A stretch of 64,000 bases of DNA from CAMPJM01 sp964440915 (GTDB taxonomy: Bacteria; Bacteroidota; Bacteroidia; Cytophagales; Cyclobacteriaceae), in NCBI GenBank assembly GCA_964440915.1, contig CAYTTV010000012.1, forward strand, positions 1 to 64,000, written 5' to 3'. The notes below the pieces were generated by a model. The model had not been told where the DNA came from, did no database searches, and saw nothing but the letters and a program-made list of their open reading frames with translations. Of this stretch, positions 44,893 to 54,182 are shown piece after piece. The translations under genes were made by a program, and so were the position numbers. Numbering within the stretch: position 1 is the first letter of the stretch; every line of letters starts with the position of its first letter.

Positions 44893-45843
44893 ATGGCCAA
44901 TAATAACAAACTTGCCTCGCTATATGGCGGTCACAGACCTTGGACAGCCTTTCTTGTGCTATTGCTTTTTGTATTTATAGGCATGTTCGTCGGTCAGTTC
45001 ATAGGGCTTTTGGCCATGTTACCTTTCGCAGGTGTAGGCCTAGAAGCACTTTCCAGCCCTAATTTCCTTTCCGATATGATGACAAACCCTGCTTACAAAA
45101 GGGCCATCATGATCATGAATGCCAGTGTGGCTATATGCGCCTTTATTGTTGCGCCACTTGTTTACCTCTATGCTTATGCAAAGAAACCTCTTTCGATTTT
45201 TTTTAACAATAATAATATCATAACCATTCCTTTGTTGCTGACAATTTTTATTGTTGTTGCCTTTATGACTGTCAATTCCATTTTTATAGAATGGAATGCC
45301 AAAATGGAACTCCCTGAATTTCTAGGGGGCTTTGAAGCTTGGGCAAAACGCTTGGAAGAGCAGGCGCAAGTGTTGACGCAGATGATGACACGCTTCGATA
45401 ACAAGGTAGATTTTGCGTTAGCACTTATTGTAATCGGTTTGGTACCCGCCGTGGGCGAAGAACTTCTGTTCCGAGGACTTATTCAAAACCAATTGTTAGG
45501 CATTGCTAAAAATGCACATGTAGCCATATGGTTGGCAGCCATTATTTTCAGTGCTTTTCATTTCCAGTTTTACGGGTTTGTGCCAAGAGTGCTACTCGGG
45601 GCTTTATTTGGGTATCTATATTATTGGTCTGGAAACCTACTCGTGCCCATAGTGGCTCATCTCATCAACAATGGTCTCACGCTGCTCTTGTTGTATATGT
45701 ACCAACATGGGGCGATTGTTTTTGATATCGAAAGTGAGACATCAGTGCCCTTAGGCAATATTATTTTTTCATTAGTTTTAGGAGTAGCTTTAATGGTTTA
45801 TTTTAGGCGGTACTTCGCTGTTAGAGTGAGAAATCATGGGTAA
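44893..45843 (+). CDS. CPBP-family intramembrane metalloprotease (CAAX-like)
   Basis: About 316 residues with seven to eight membrane helices. Motif 1 'VGEELLFRGL' (EExxxR), motif 2 'FSAFHFQFYGF' (FxxxH) and motif 3 'AHLINNGLTLL' are all present, so the active site is intact. Such proteases process or destroy membrane peptides. The ATG at 44893 is preferred over the in-frame TTG at 44872. Its end overlaps the DUF2007 gene by 8 bases, then cdsA, giving a three-gene membrane operon. Confidence 0.88.
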   Translation: MANNNKLASLYGGHRPWTAFLVLLLFVFIGMFVGQFIGLLAMLPFAGVGLEALSSPNFLSDMMTNPAYKRAIMIMNASVAICAFIVAPLVYLYAYAKKPLSIFFNNNNIITIPLLLTIFIVVAFMTVNSIFIEWNAKMELPEFLGGFEAWAKRLEEQAQVLTQMMTRFDNKVDFALALIVIGLVPAVGEELLFRGLIQNQLLGIAKNAHVAIWLAAIIFSAFHFQFYGFVPRVLLGALFGYLYYWSGNLLVPIVAHLINNGLTLLLLYMYQHGAIVFDIESETSVPLGNIIFSLVLGVALMVYFRRYFAVRVRNHG

Positions 45844-46042
45844 ATGGCAAAAAGTATTTACGACAGAAATTGCCTATCGCGCAGAAATTGTCAAGGCGGT
45901 GCTGGAAGATAATGGCCTAATCCCGGTTGTAATCAATAAAAAGGACAATGCCTATCAGATAGGGCACTACGAAATTCATGTAGGACCAGAAGAAGTGTTA
46001 AAGGCTATAAAAATAATTAAGGATGACATATGTTTTGAGTAA
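45836..46042 (+). CDS. DUF2007 domain protein
   Basis: 68 residues. 'KVFTTEIAYRAEIVKAVLEDNGLIPVVINKKDNAYQIGHYEIHV' matches DUF2007 (putative signal-transducing protein), a small alpha-beta fold. The function is unknown. It overlaps the CPBP gene by 8 bases and cdsA by 20, so the three are surely co-transcribed and translationally coupled. Confidence 0.85.
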   Translation: MGKWQKVFTTEIAYRAEIVKAVLEDNGLIPVVINKKDNAYQIGHYEIHVGPEEVLKAIKIIKDDICFE

Positions 46043-46865
46043 ATACAGCAACCTTACGCAACGGATCATTACGGGGCTTATAGGGGCGAGCATCATTATA
46101 ACGGCTATTAGTTGGAGTGCATGGGGCTTTTTTGCTGTGTTTTTTATTATATGTCTTTTCTCTTTATTGGAGTTCTACAAAAATGTAGGACTTGATGGGA
46201 TGCTTCCACTAAAGACTTACGGAAGCTTTAGTGCGTTAGTCATTTATTGCCTTACCTTCTTCATTGAGAAGGCCCTATTGCCTTCCTATCTTTTATACCT
46301 GGCTTTTCCGGTTATGGCTGGGGCATTTTTTATAAAACTTTACAAAAGAGACGTAAAAAAGCCCTTTACCAACATAGCCTTCACATTTTTGGGTGTACTT
46401 TACGTGGCCATTCCTTTTGCTTTGCTGGTTATCATAGCTTTTGCTAAAGGGTATTATAGTTATCAATTGGTTATAGGATGCTTATTGCTGCATTGGGCCA
46501 GCGACACAGGGGCCTATTTCGCAGGCGTCCGGTTCGGTAAAACCAAGCTGTTTGAAAGGGTTTCACCAAAAAAGTCTTGGGAAGGTAGTATTGGCGGTAC
46601 CTTAACAGCCCTGGCCATGGCCTACATAGTTTCCCTTTATTTCTCAGACCTGCTTTTATGGCAGTGGATGACACTCGCCGGAATCATCATCATTGCAGGC
46701 ACCTATGGCGATCTGGTTGAGTCGATGTTCAAAAGAAGTATAGAGGTGAAAGACTCCGGAACCTTTATCGTTGGACATGGCGGTTTCTTAGATCGTTTCG
46801 ATGGTCTCTTGCTTTCAACACCGTTCATTGTAGCCTTCCTAAAAATCTTCTTATACCCCTCTTGA
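46023..46865 (+). CDS. cdsA: phosphatidate cytidylyltransferase
   Basis: 280 residues with about seven membrane helices. The CDP-diglyceride synthetase signature is in the C-terminal part ('MFKRSIEVKDSGTFIVGHGGFLDRFDGLL', about 236-264), with 'SDTGAYFAGVRFGKTKL' in the middle. It makes CDP-diacylglycerol, the precursor of all phospholipids here; psd, 1.6 kb downstream, acts later in the same pathway. The start overlaps DUF2007. Confidence 0.93.
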   Translation: MTYVLSKYSNLTQRIITGLIGASIIITAISWSAWGFFAVFFIICLFSLLEFYKNVGLDGMLPLKTYGSFSALVIYCLTFFIEKALLPSYLLYLAFPVMAGAFFIKLYKRDVKKPFTNIAFTFLGVLYVAIPFALLVIIAFAKGYYSYQLVIGCLLLHWASDTGAYFAGVRFGKTKLFERVSPKKSWEGSIGGTLTALAMAYIVSLYFSDLLLWQWMTLAGIIIIAGTYGDLVESMFKRSIEVKDSGTFIVGHGGFLDRFDGLLLSTPFIVAFLKIFLYPS

Positions 46866-47143
46866 CGAGGATAACTAAAAAAGTGCTAATATTGTGAAAA
46901 TTTTTGGCTTATTGTTTTGGGCCACCGAAGCGATAAACAAACATATACGGGGCATATGCCCTGATGGCAGGACAAGTGAAAATGGTCAAACACCTCTACA
47001 GCTTTTAAAGATTGGCAAATAAAGTTTGCATATTTTTGAAGTTTACAAACGAAAAGTACCTATAATTGACTATTAACAAATAATATCCGAGTTTGCGGTG
47101 CTAATGCATCCTATGTACTATTAATAAATATTGTAAGAAAATT
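46866..47143. other. intergenic region upstream of glutamate dehydrogenase
   Basis: 278 bases without a gene. It contains GGGCATATGCCC (46950-46961), a perfect 12-bp palindrome, and the promoter listed next. Nothing else was recognised. Confidence 0.4.
47012..47038 (+). promoter_or_regulatory. candidate promoter for glutamate dehydrogenase
   Basis: TTG at 47012 and TATTTTTG at 47031-47038 are separated by 16 bases and match the -33/-7 pattern. The leader to the ATG at 47144 would be about 100 bases. Confidence 0.4.
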
Positions 47144-48415
47144 ATGGCCAATATTGAAACGGCTCCAGCAGAAAAAGAAAGTCCTTTTGAATCCATGATG
47201 TCAAGACTTGAAGTAGCAGCAAAAGCACTTGGTCTTGACGAAGAGGTGTATAATGTTTTGAAGTCATCTTCCAAGCAAGTGGTAGTCTCCCTGCCCGTTA
47301 CCATGGATGATGGTACTATTAAAGTTTTTGATGGATACAGAGTGATCCATTCTACCATAATGGGTCCTTCCAAAGGCGGCATTCGCTACGATATGGAAGT
47401 AGACTTAGATGAGGTAAGGGCACTAGCTGCATGGATGACATGGAAGTGCGCTGTCGTAGATATTCCTTACGGAGGAGCAAAAGGAGCGGTAAAATGTAAT
47501 CCACGGACGATGTCTGCTGGAGAAGTCGAGCGGCTCACAAGAGCCTACACTTTGTCCATGGCCGAGGTTTTTGGCCCGGATAAGGACATTCCTGCCCCCG
47601 ATATGGGCACAAGCGGTAGAGAAATGGCATGGCTCATGGATGAGTACTCCAGAGCTAAAGGCACTACAGTAAATGCAGTCGTTACAGGAAAGCCATTGGT
47701 ATTAGGCGGTTCTTTGGGCAGAATCGAAGCCACAGGCCGCGGCGTCATGGTGACAACATTGGCCGCCATGGAGAAACTAAAGCTGAATCCTTCTCAAGCA
47801 ACGTGTGCTATTCAGGGATTCGGCAATGTAGGCTCTTTTGCTTCCCTTTTGCTTCAGGAAAGAGGGGTAAAAGTGGTCTGTATCAGTGATATAACTGGTG
47901 CATATTATAATCCTACAGGAATCGATATTGCTAAAGCCATCGAATATAGAGACAATAATAATGGCCTGCTAGAAGGTTTTGTCGGAGCTGAGCACATCGA
48001 CGGCGACGAATTGTTTGGCCTCGATGTGGACGTACTCGTACCTGCTGCAAAGGGCGATGTCATTACCATGAAAAATGTGCAGAACATTAAGGCCAAATTG
48101 ATCGTAGAAGGTGCAAATGGCCCTACATCTGCCAAGGCAGATGCCATTATCAATGAAAAAGGCATCATGGTGGCCCCAGACATTCTATCCAATGCGGGAG
48201 GCGTAACCGTTTCTTACTTCGAATGGGTACAAAACCGTTCCGGATACAAATGGACTGCCGAAGAAGTAAACAGAAGATCCGATAGGATTATGAAAGAAGC
48301 TTTCGACAATGTTTATAATACTTCGATCCAATATAAGGTGCCCATGAGAATAGCCGCATACATTGTGGCTATAGACAGGGTAGCAAAAACCTATAAGTTT
48401 AGAGGAAGATTTTAA
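47144..48415 (+). CDS. glutamate dehydrogenase (Glu/Leu/Phe/Val dehydrogenase family)
   Basis: 423 residues. Substrate-domain motifs 'STIMGPSKGGIRYDMEVDLDEV' and 'VDIPYGGAKGAVKCNPRTMS' (the Lys residues at about 74 and 110) are followed by 'IPAPDMGTSGREMAWLMDEYS'. A Rossmann domain ('AIQGFGNVGSFASLLLQERG', about 225-244) follows. It interconverts glutamate and 2-oxoglutarate plus ammonia. The acidic residue after the dinucleotide-binding strand was not placed with certainty, so cofactor preference is left open. A strong terminator follows. Confidence 0.93.
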   Translation: MANIETAPAEKESPFESMMSRLEVAAKALGLDEEVYNVLKSSSKQVVVSLPVTMDDGTIKVFDGYRVIHSTIMGPSKGGIRYDMEVDLDEVRALAAWMTWKCAVVDIPYGGAKGAVKCNPRTMSAGEVERLTRAYTLSMAEVFGPDKDIPAPDMGTSGREMAWLMDEYSRAKGTTVNAVVTGKPLVLGGSLGRIEATGRGVMVTTLAAMEKLKLNPSQATCAIQGFGNVGSFASLLLQERGVKVVCISDITGAYYNPTGIDIAKAIEYRDNNNGLLEGFVGAEHIDGDELFGLDVDVLVPAAKGDVITMKNVQNIKAKLIVEGANGPTSAKADAIINEKGIMVAPDILSNAGGVTVSYFEWVQNRSGYKWTAEEVNRRSDRIMKEAFDNVYNTSIQYKVPMRIAAYIVAIDRVAKTYKFRGRF

Positions 48416-48426
48416 GTTTAAACTAA

Positions 48427-48466
48427 AAGGGAAGGAGCTCGAACAAAGTTCCTTCCTTTGTTTTTA
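48427..48466 (+). terminator. rho-independent terminator after glutamate dehydrogenase
   Basis: A 12-bp stem with G-U wobbles (48427-48438/48448-48459) and a 9-base loop is followed by a T-tract at 48461. Confidence 0.8.
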
Positions 48467-48473
48467 TTTATAT

Positions 48474-49151
48474 ATGACAATTCACAAAGAAGGCAGACGT
48501 ATTTTATTCTTATTGCTCATCGGCTTATTGGCCGTAAACTTTATAATCAGCTGGTTATATCCCGAATACGTTTTATTGCGCAATATCATCATAGGGGCAA
48601 GCATAGTGCTGTACATTGTTATCCTACAGTTTTTTAGAAGCCCCAGAATCATAACCGCCTACAATGAAAAGCATGTCCTGGCTCCAGCAGACGGCAAGGT
48701 GGTAGTCATCGAAGAAACTTTAGAAACAGAATATTTCAACGAAATGCGCAAGCAGGTTTCAATTTTTATGTCACCCGTAAATGTGCACGTAAATAGAAAC
48801 CCCGTTTCAGGCGTAATCAAATACTTCAAGTATCACGCAGGCAAATACCTCGTAGCCTGGCACCCCAAGTCAAGCACAGAAAACGAGCGTACCACCTTTG
48901 TCATTGGCTTGCAGAATGGTGTTGATATCCTCGTCCGACAAATTGCAGGAGCATTGGCGCGAAGGATAAAATGGTATATCAAGGAGAAAGACTCCGTCGA
49001 GCAAGGAGAAGAGTTCGGCTTTATCAAGTTCGGGTCGCGCGTAGACCTGTACCTTCCCCTCGACGCCATCGTTACAGTCAACATCGGAGACAAAACCAAG
49101 GCAGGCCGGACCGTAATTGCCCATCTCGATACACCTGGAGAAGAAGCTTAA
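48474..49151 (+). CDS. psd: phosphatidylserine decarboxylase family protein
   Basis: 225 residues, short Psd-type. N-terminal membrane helices precede 'VLAPADGKVVVIEE', 'MSPVNVHVNRNPVSGVIKYFKYHAGKYLVAWHPKSSTENERT' and the self-cleavage region 'FIKFGSRVDLYLPL', where the Gly-Ser is the pyruvoyl-forming site. It makes phosphatidylethanolamine. The N-terminus is only 8 bases after the upstream terminator T-tract. It is convergent with fRMsr. Confidence 0.92.
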   Translation: MTIHKEGRRILFLLLIGLLAVNFIISWLYPEYVLLRNIIIGASIVLYIVILQFFRSPRIITAYNEKHVLAPADGKVVVIEETLETEYFNEMRKQVSIFMSPVNVHVNRNPVSGVIKYFKYHAGKYLVAWHPKSSTENERTTFVIGLQNGVDILVRQIAGALARRIKWYIKEKDSVEQGEEFGFIKFGSRVDLYLPLDAIVTVNIGDKTKAGRTVIAHLDTPGEEA

Positions 49152-49174
49152 AAATCTAAAAAATATTGATGGCG

Positions 49175-49207
49175 GTGGCCGGGCTTTCACTTCAAGTCCG
49201 GCCACCC
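49175..49207. repeat. strong 13-bp GC-rich hairpin after psd
   Basis: GGTGGCCGG at 49175-49183 pairs with CCGGCCACC at 49199-49207. One G-T pair and CTT/AAG extend the stem inward around a 7-base loop. There is no T-tract, so it may be a REP-type structure next to repeat copy B. Confidence 0.6.
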
Positions 49208-49223
49208 ACCACCCTTCGCACTG

Positions 49224-49256
49224 CGGGCTTTCCGTTCTATCCCTACCGCTCCTACC
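49224..49256. repeat. intergenic repeat copy B (REP-like)
   Basis: 27 of 33 bases match repeat copy A (30154-30186). Like copy A it lies in the gap between convergent genes (psd and fRMsr), here 17 bases after the hairpin. Confidence 0.6.
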
Positions 49257-49336
49257 TCAATCTTCGCATTTCACTATTGTCCAATGATGGCCAGGAGAAG
49301 GTATAGGCCTTATCACACGGAACAATCCCGCCCAAC

Positions 49337-49822
49337 TCAATAGTCTAGTCTTGAGATGATTGCAGCTATTTGACAGAGGTATTTTTCGTCGGTTTTATCA
49401 AAGCTGTCGAGCGTGTCGCTATCCACATCCAAAACGAAAGTCACTTCACCGTTTTTGAGTATAGGAACCACAATTTCGGACCTGGATTCGGAGCTACAGG
49501 CAATATGGCCTGGAAATTTGTCTACATCTGGCACTATTATGGGCTGGGCCTTTTCCCAAGCAGATCCGCATACACCTTTTCCCTTGGCAATCCGCGTACA
49601 CGCGATCGGGCCCTGGAATGGACCAAGTACCAACTCATGGCCTTTCACAATATAAAAACCCACCCAAAAGAAATCAAAAGTTTGTTTTAGGGCTGCTGCT
49701 ATATTGGCCAGGTTAGCAATGATATCGCGCTCTCCTTTTACGAGTGCTTCCAATTGAGGCACTAAGGTGCTATACTTTCCTTTTTTATCAGAGTGAGTTG
49801 AAATAATAAGGTTCTCGGACAT
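49337..49822 (-). CDS. GAF-domain free methionine-R-sulfoxide reductase (fRMsr)
   Basis: 161 residues, one GAF domain. Motifs 'DFFWVGFYIVKGHELVLGPFQGPIACTRIAKGKGVCGSAW' and 'FPGHIACSSESRSEIVVPI' contain the conserved Cys residues used for catalysis. The enzyme reduces free Met-R-sulfoxide and protects against oxidative damage. It is followed on the complementary strand only by the convergent psd. Confidence 0.88.
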   Translation of the reverse strand: MSENLIISTHSDKKGKYSTLVPQLEALVKGERDIIANLANIAAALKQTFDFFWVGFYIVKGHELVLGPFQGPIACTRIAKGKGVCGSAWEKAQPIIVPDVDKFPGHIACSSESRSEIVVPILKNGEVTFVLDVDSDTLDSFDKTDEKYLCQIAAIISRLDY

Positions 49823-49855
49823 GATGCTTAAGCATTAAACGTTTTAGTTAGAAGA

Positions 49856-50890
49856 TCAAACGACGCTTAAAGGTTCATAAAATGATAAGATGTCCCCCTC
49901 AGGGAGGATCTCGTGATTTACTAAAGCCCCTTTCATGGGCGGAGCTTCTATACCATTACCAAAAGTGGCACCAGAACGAAAAACCCTTGCCTCATCCCAA
50001 AGGCCCTGTCCTATGAACAGATTTAGAACTGAAGTCCCGCCTTCTATCATAACTGAAGAAATCTTCCGTTTGTACAAATCCTGAAGCAAGTCTTGTAAAA
50101 AATGTTCTTCTTCTAGTTTTACTAATTCTAAGTTTTCGTCTCGCGCATTTCTGACCAGGTTATAGCAGAGCGTAGGCACGGTACGATCGAAGAGATGCAA
50201 CGAAGCATTCAGCCTTAGATGTCTGTCTATCACCACCCGAATGGGGTTTTTCCCCGACCAATCCCTCACTGTCAACAATGGGTTGTCATAATGGGCAGTG
50301 TTTGTGCCAACAAGTATGGCCGCTTCTTCTGCGCGCCACTTGTGCACTAGTAGCCTAGAATATTGGCTGCTGATCCACTTTGAGTCAAAGTTGCCCCTGG
50401 CAATAAAGCCATCAGCAGTTTCTGCCCATTTAAGCATAATGTAGGGCCTTTGCTTTTCCATATAAGTGAAAAAGCGCTTGTTCAGCTTCTTGCTTTCGCT
50501 TTCCAACAGGCCTGTTTTCACAGTGATCCCAGCATCTTTCAAGCGATCGATTCCCCTTCCACCTACTAGGGGGTTCGCATCCGTGGCAGCGATAATGACA
50601 GATTTTACTTGATGGTGGACCAAGAGGTCTGCACAAGGAGGTGTGTTGCCAAAATGAGCGCAAGGTTCCAGCGTAACGAACACCTCACTTTCTTTGAGGA
50701 CGGCCTTGTCTACTACACTTTCGATAGCATTTACTTCTGCATGTGGGCCTCCGTATGCTTTATGCCAGCCTTCCCCTATAATTCTATCCTTATGTACAAT
50801 CACACAACCTACCATAGGGTTGGGGCTTACATGGCCACTGCCCAAGGCAGCCAGTTCTAGGGCACGATGCATATAAACAGATTCCATCAA
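49856..50890 (-). CDS. ribD: bifunctional riboflavin biosynthesis deaminase/reductase RibD
   Basis: 344 residues. The N-terminal cytidine-deaminase-type zinc site is 'GGPHAEVNAIE' (about 46-56) with 'EPCAHFGNTPPCADLL' (about 74-89). The C-terminal HTP reductase domain is about 150-335. It performs two early steps of riboflavin synthesis from GTP-derived pyrimidine. The length is normal and no rib neighbour is seen. Confidence 0.95.
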   Translation of the reverse strand: MMESVYMHRALELAALGSGHVSPNPMVGCVIVHKDRIIGEGWHKAYGGPHAEVNAIESVVDKAVLKESEVFVTLEPCAHFGNTPPCADLLVHHQVKSVIIAATDANPLVGGRGIDRLKDAGITVKTGLLESESKKLNKRFFTYMEKQRPYIMLKWAETADGFIARGNFDSKWISSQYSRLLVHKWRAEEAAILVGTNTAHYDNPLLTVRDWSGKNPIRVVIDRHLRLNASLHLFDRTVPTLCYNLVRNARDENLELVKLEEEHFLQDLLQDLYKRKISSVMIEGGTSVLNLFIGQGLWDEARVFRSGATFGNGIEAPPMKGALVNHEILPEGDILSFYEPLSVV

Positions 50891-51072
50891 AAAGCTTTAT
50901 GTAAATTCAAGGCCTCGGCCATAAACAACCCATCACTTAGCTAGGTTTACTCCTATACCTTTATTTTGGGAGTCGCGGCATGAGGTATTAACCCATTCTG
51001 TGAAACGATTGTACATAAATATGCTAATGCAATAATTTAGTCAAAAGTAAGAATTAAATGGTTGAGATGACC

Positions 51073-51100
51073 TTTGAAAAGAATTATTCTTATACTTTTG
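51073..51100 (+). promoter_or_regulatory. candidate promoter supporting the internal prmC start
   Basis: TTTG at 51073-51076 and TACTTTTG at 51093-51100 match the -33/-7 consensus, though the 16-base spacing is slightly short. Confidence 0.4.
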
Positions 51101-51123
51101 AAACAACCATTTTTTTTGTTGAC

Positions 51124-51990
51124 ATGAACGACCGGATAACAGATGCCCGTTTACTTTTAAATTATCTTAAACAGGAAGTTTCCAAATATTACGATGATGC
51201 TGAGGCCAGCAGCATTACCTACCTGCTCCTTGAGTACTTTTTTAATATCCATAAACAAGATGTAATCATTAAAAAACCTGTTGATCTGAATAAGGACGAC
51301 ATGGGAAAATTGGCAGCCACCTTAAAGCGCATCAAAAGCATGGAGCCCATTCAGTATATTATAGGCACCGCAGATTTTTATGGCAGAAAGTATGTTGTGA
51401 ACCCCGCTGTGCTTATTCCCCGACCGGAAACGGAAGAATTGGTAGATTTGGTGCTTCGGGAAAATCCAGAAACTGAGCTCAAAGTTTTGGATATTGGTAC
51501 AGGAAGTGGTTGTATTGCCATTAGCCTACAATCACATTTGAAAGGTGCAGTAGTTTATGGCCTTGATATCAGCGCACAAGCCTTAAAGGTCGCAGAAGAA
51601 AATGCTTTGCTGAACAATGTGTCGATTCGTTGGCTGGAGAAGGATATTCTCAAAGATGCCTTAGACTTGCAAGAACTGGACCTGATCGTAAGCAACCCTC
51701 CCTATGTCCGCAAGAAGGAAAGCAAACTGATGAGTAAAAATGTGCTTAAATACGAGCCACAAATAGCCTTGTTTGTACCCGACAAAGACCCCTTAGTGTT
51801 TTATAAGAAAATCATTCATCAGGCCCAAAAATTGTTGAGGAGCAAAGGCAAACTTTACTTCGAGATCAATGAAGCTTACGGACAAGAGCTAAAACTGTAC
51901 ATGGAAGAAAATGGATTTCTTGGAGTCGATATTTTCGAAGATTTTCAAGGGAAGGAAAGGATGGTAAGAGGGCATTTAGGAAATGCTTAA
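51124..51990 (+). CDS. prmC: peptide chain release factor N5-glutamine methyltransferase
   Basis: About 288 residues from the ATG at 51124. The SAM motif 'VLDIGTGSGCIAISL' and the catalytic 'VSNPPYVRK' (NPPY) are present, as are the N-terminal helical part and 'EPIQYIIGTADFYGRKY'. It methylates the GGQ glutamine of RF1/RF2. An upstream ATG at 51058 keeps the frame open, but a TTTG/TACTTTTG promoter pair at 51073-51100 lies within that extension, which favours 51124. Confidence 0.93.
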   Translation: MNDRITDARLLLNYLKQEVSKYYDDAEASSITYLLLEYFFNIHKQDVIIKKPVDLNKDDMGKLAATLKRIKSMEPIQYIIGTADFYGRKYVVNPAVLIPRPETEELVDLVLRENPETELKVLDIGTGSGCIAISLQSHLKGAVVYGLDISAQALKVAEENALLNNVSIRWLEKDILKDALDLQELDLIVSNPPYVRKKESKLMSKNVLKYEPQIALFVPDKDPLVFYKKIIHQAQKLLRSKGKLYFEINEAYGQELKLYMEENGFLGVDIFEDFQGKERMVRGHLGNA

Positions 51991-52158
51991 AAAGCTTGTC
52001 TATTGAGAAGAAGCTAATGGAATAAAATTCAAAGCGGATTTTAGGGCATTGTGCAAATCGAAGTCTGTCCACCCTAATATCTTTATCCCGTTATACATAA
52101 ATAAGCACTAAATTTGCCAACTTAGGTTTTCAGTATTTTCATTTATTTTACAAACCGA

Positions 52159-53286
52159 TTGGCAGGAATATACATCCATATCCCTTTTTGCAAACAAGCA
52201 TGTTATTATTGCGACTTTCATTTTAGCACGAACCTCAGTCGTAAAAGTGAGATGGTAGATGCTTTGTGTAAAGAGCTCATTCTGCAACAAGACTATCTTG
52301 GGCAAGTACCTATCTCTTCCATTTATTTAGGTGGAGGTACGCCCTCCTTGTTGAGTGAAACAGAGCTAAATAAACTTCTCAATTCAATTAAAGGACAATA
52401 TCACGTGCTTCCCTCTGCAGAAATAACGCTGGAAGCCAATCCCGACGATCTGGATGAAAAGGTATTAATGCAGTTATATAAAAATGGTGTCAACCGGTTA
52501 AGCATTGGTATACAAACCTTCGATGAGCAACAGTTGCAATTCCTAAACCGAGCGCACAATGCCCAGCAAGCCAAACAATGTGTGATATTAGCGCAGAGCG
52601 TAGGATTCAATAATATCAGTATTGACCTTATTTACGGAATTCCTTCACCTGACCACACCATATGGCATCAAGATCTAGCCATAGCGCTGACGCTGGCCCC
52701 TCAGCATATTTCATCTTATTGCCTCACTATAGAGCCCGCTACTGTTTTCGGGAGGTGGACCAGCAAGGGCAAAATGGCGCCTATAGAAGAAGAGTATGCT
52801 GCTTCTCAATTCGAAATTCTTGTGGAGACGCTATCAGGGGCAGGTTATGAACAGTACGAAATCTCAAACTTTTGCATGCCTGGACGATACTCAAAGCATA
52901 ACAGCAGCTATTGGAAACAAGAGAAATATTTAGGAATAGGACCTGGGGCGCATTCGTATAATCATGCTTCACGGCAGTATAACATTGCCAACAACGGTCA
53001 GTATCTAAATGCTTTGTCTCATAACAAAGTGCCTTTTATGTTAGATAATCTGGATCAGAAAGCGAAAGCAAATGAATATATGATGACTAGTTTGAGGACA
53101 AAATGGGGCTGCGACCTCAACCGTCTCATGGAACAATATGGCCTTGACCTTTACCAACAAAAGCAGCCATATCTTCAAACATTGATCAATCAAGAATTGA
53201 TTATGCTATCTGGAAATGTAATAACGCTAACCAATAGCGGCAAGCTGCTAGCAGATAAAATAACAGAAGATCTATTTGTGGCATAG
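52159..53286 (+). CDS. hemW: radical SAM heme chaperone HemW
   Basis: 375 residues. 'GIYIHIPFCKQACYYCDFHF' carries the CxxxCxxC cluster of radical SAM proteins near the N-terminus. 'YLGGGTPSLLSETEL' and 'RLSIGIQTFDEQQLQFLNRAHNAQQA' follow, then a HemN_C domain. HemW binds and delivers heme. The start is a TTG at 52159 that gives the usual N-terminus 'MAGIYIHIPFC'. A TAAATTTG -7 box lies at 52109-52116. Confidence 0.92.
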   Translation: MAGIYIHIPFCKQACYYCDFHFSTNLSRKSEMVDALCKELILQQDYLGQVPISSIYLGGGTPSLLSETELNKLLNSIKGQYHVLPSAEITLEANPDDLDEKVLMQLYKNGVNRLSIGIQTFDEQQLQFLNRAHNAQQAKQCVILAQSVGFNNISIDLIYGIPSPDHTIWHQDLAIALTLAPQHISSYCLTIEPATVFGRWTSKGKMAPIEEEYAASQFEILVETLSGAGYEQYEISNFCMPGRYSKHNSSYWKQEKYLGIGPGAHSYNHASRQYNIANNGQYLNALSHNKVPFMLDNLDQKAKANEYMMTSLRTKWGCDLNRLMEQYGLDLYQQKQPYLQTLINQELIMLSGNVITLTNSGKLLADKITEDLFVA

Positions 53287-53598
53287 AAAGAATTTATCTA
53301 AAATAATTCTGCTAATATTTAATTATAATTATTGTATATTTAGCTCATAAACAGCGACATATTTACTTTTGATCTAACACATAGAAAGAAGTTTTATAAA
53401 TCTAAGCAAAACAAAACATGCTTGATATGAAACACCGGAGCAAATAAGAGGTTAAAAGCATTGATTCTTTTATTTAGGGATGAAAAGAGATTATTAATTT
53501 ACCAAAACTGGATTAACACAATTTTTTAGTCAGAGAGTGAAGTTTTATTTCATTCTATGTTTAAATTAGTGTATAATTGTAATTATAAAATTGTTCCA
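53287..53598. other. AT-rich gap between hemW and the 53599 gene
   Basis: 312 bases with no clear gene, hairpin or repeat. A frame open from 53557 would add 14 residues to the next gene. Confidence 0.4.
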
Positions 53599-53964
53599 AT
53601 GTCAAGCGAAGAAAAAAAAGCCTTCCTTTTACTCAAGTCTGTTATTTTTCATTACCACGGATTAGACGAGGACGAACAAAAGATTCTCGATGAAACCGCT
53701 AGAGAACTAGACGCAGTAAATGAACTGCAATGGGCTAATGAATTCATCTCCAAAGATTATCTTACAGCATTTGAAAGGGCACGAGACTTCTTAAATGAAG
53801 TGATCAAGCCTTTGGACAAAGAAAGGCGATTGTCCATTTTGGACATGGTTTGGAAGGCCAATAACCAAAAGGGTTATATAACTGAGATGGAAGCTACTGC
53901 GATGCTTAAGTTGGCTAAAGATTGGAAAATAGAGAACGAGCTAATCACCATGGTACGGGGATAG
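53599..53964 (+). CDS. hypothetical helical (TerB-like) protein
   Basis: About 121 residues from the ATG at 53599. All-helical and acidic, with 'KAFLLLKSVIFHYHGLDEDEQKILDETARELDA', 'ELQWANEFISKDYLTAFERARDFLNEV' and 'MVWKANNQKGYITEMEATAMLKLA'. The two acidic helical hairpins recall TerB-like folds, but this is inference. It is monocistronic, with its own strong terminator. Confidence 0.6.
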   Translation: MSSEEKKAFLLLKSVIFHYHGLDEDEQKILDETARELDAVNELQWANEFISKDYLTAFERARDFLNEVIKPLDKERRLSILDMVWKANNQKGYITEMEATAMLKLAKDWKIENELITMVRG

Positions 53965-53996
53965 AAATTGCTACTTTACTAAATCAAGGCTTTGTT

Positions 53997-54026
53997 GGCA
54001 ACATTCAAATGTTGCCATTTTTTTTT
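53997..54026 (+). terminator. rho-independent terminator after the TerB-like gene
   Basis: GGCAACAT (53997-54004) and ATGTTGCC (54009-54016) form an 8-bp stem with a 4-base loop, followed by a long T-tract. Confidence 0.85.
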
Positions 54027-54182
54027 TAATAGGTCGATATCAATTTGTGGTGATATTGAAAGTTTAAAAGGCGCTCAATAGTCTAACTTTTAATACCTCC
54101 ATTTTATTTAAATAAAGGAGTACTATTATGTAGGGCATTTTTTGCCAGGACAAACAGTACACCTTTATAATCCTCCATATGT

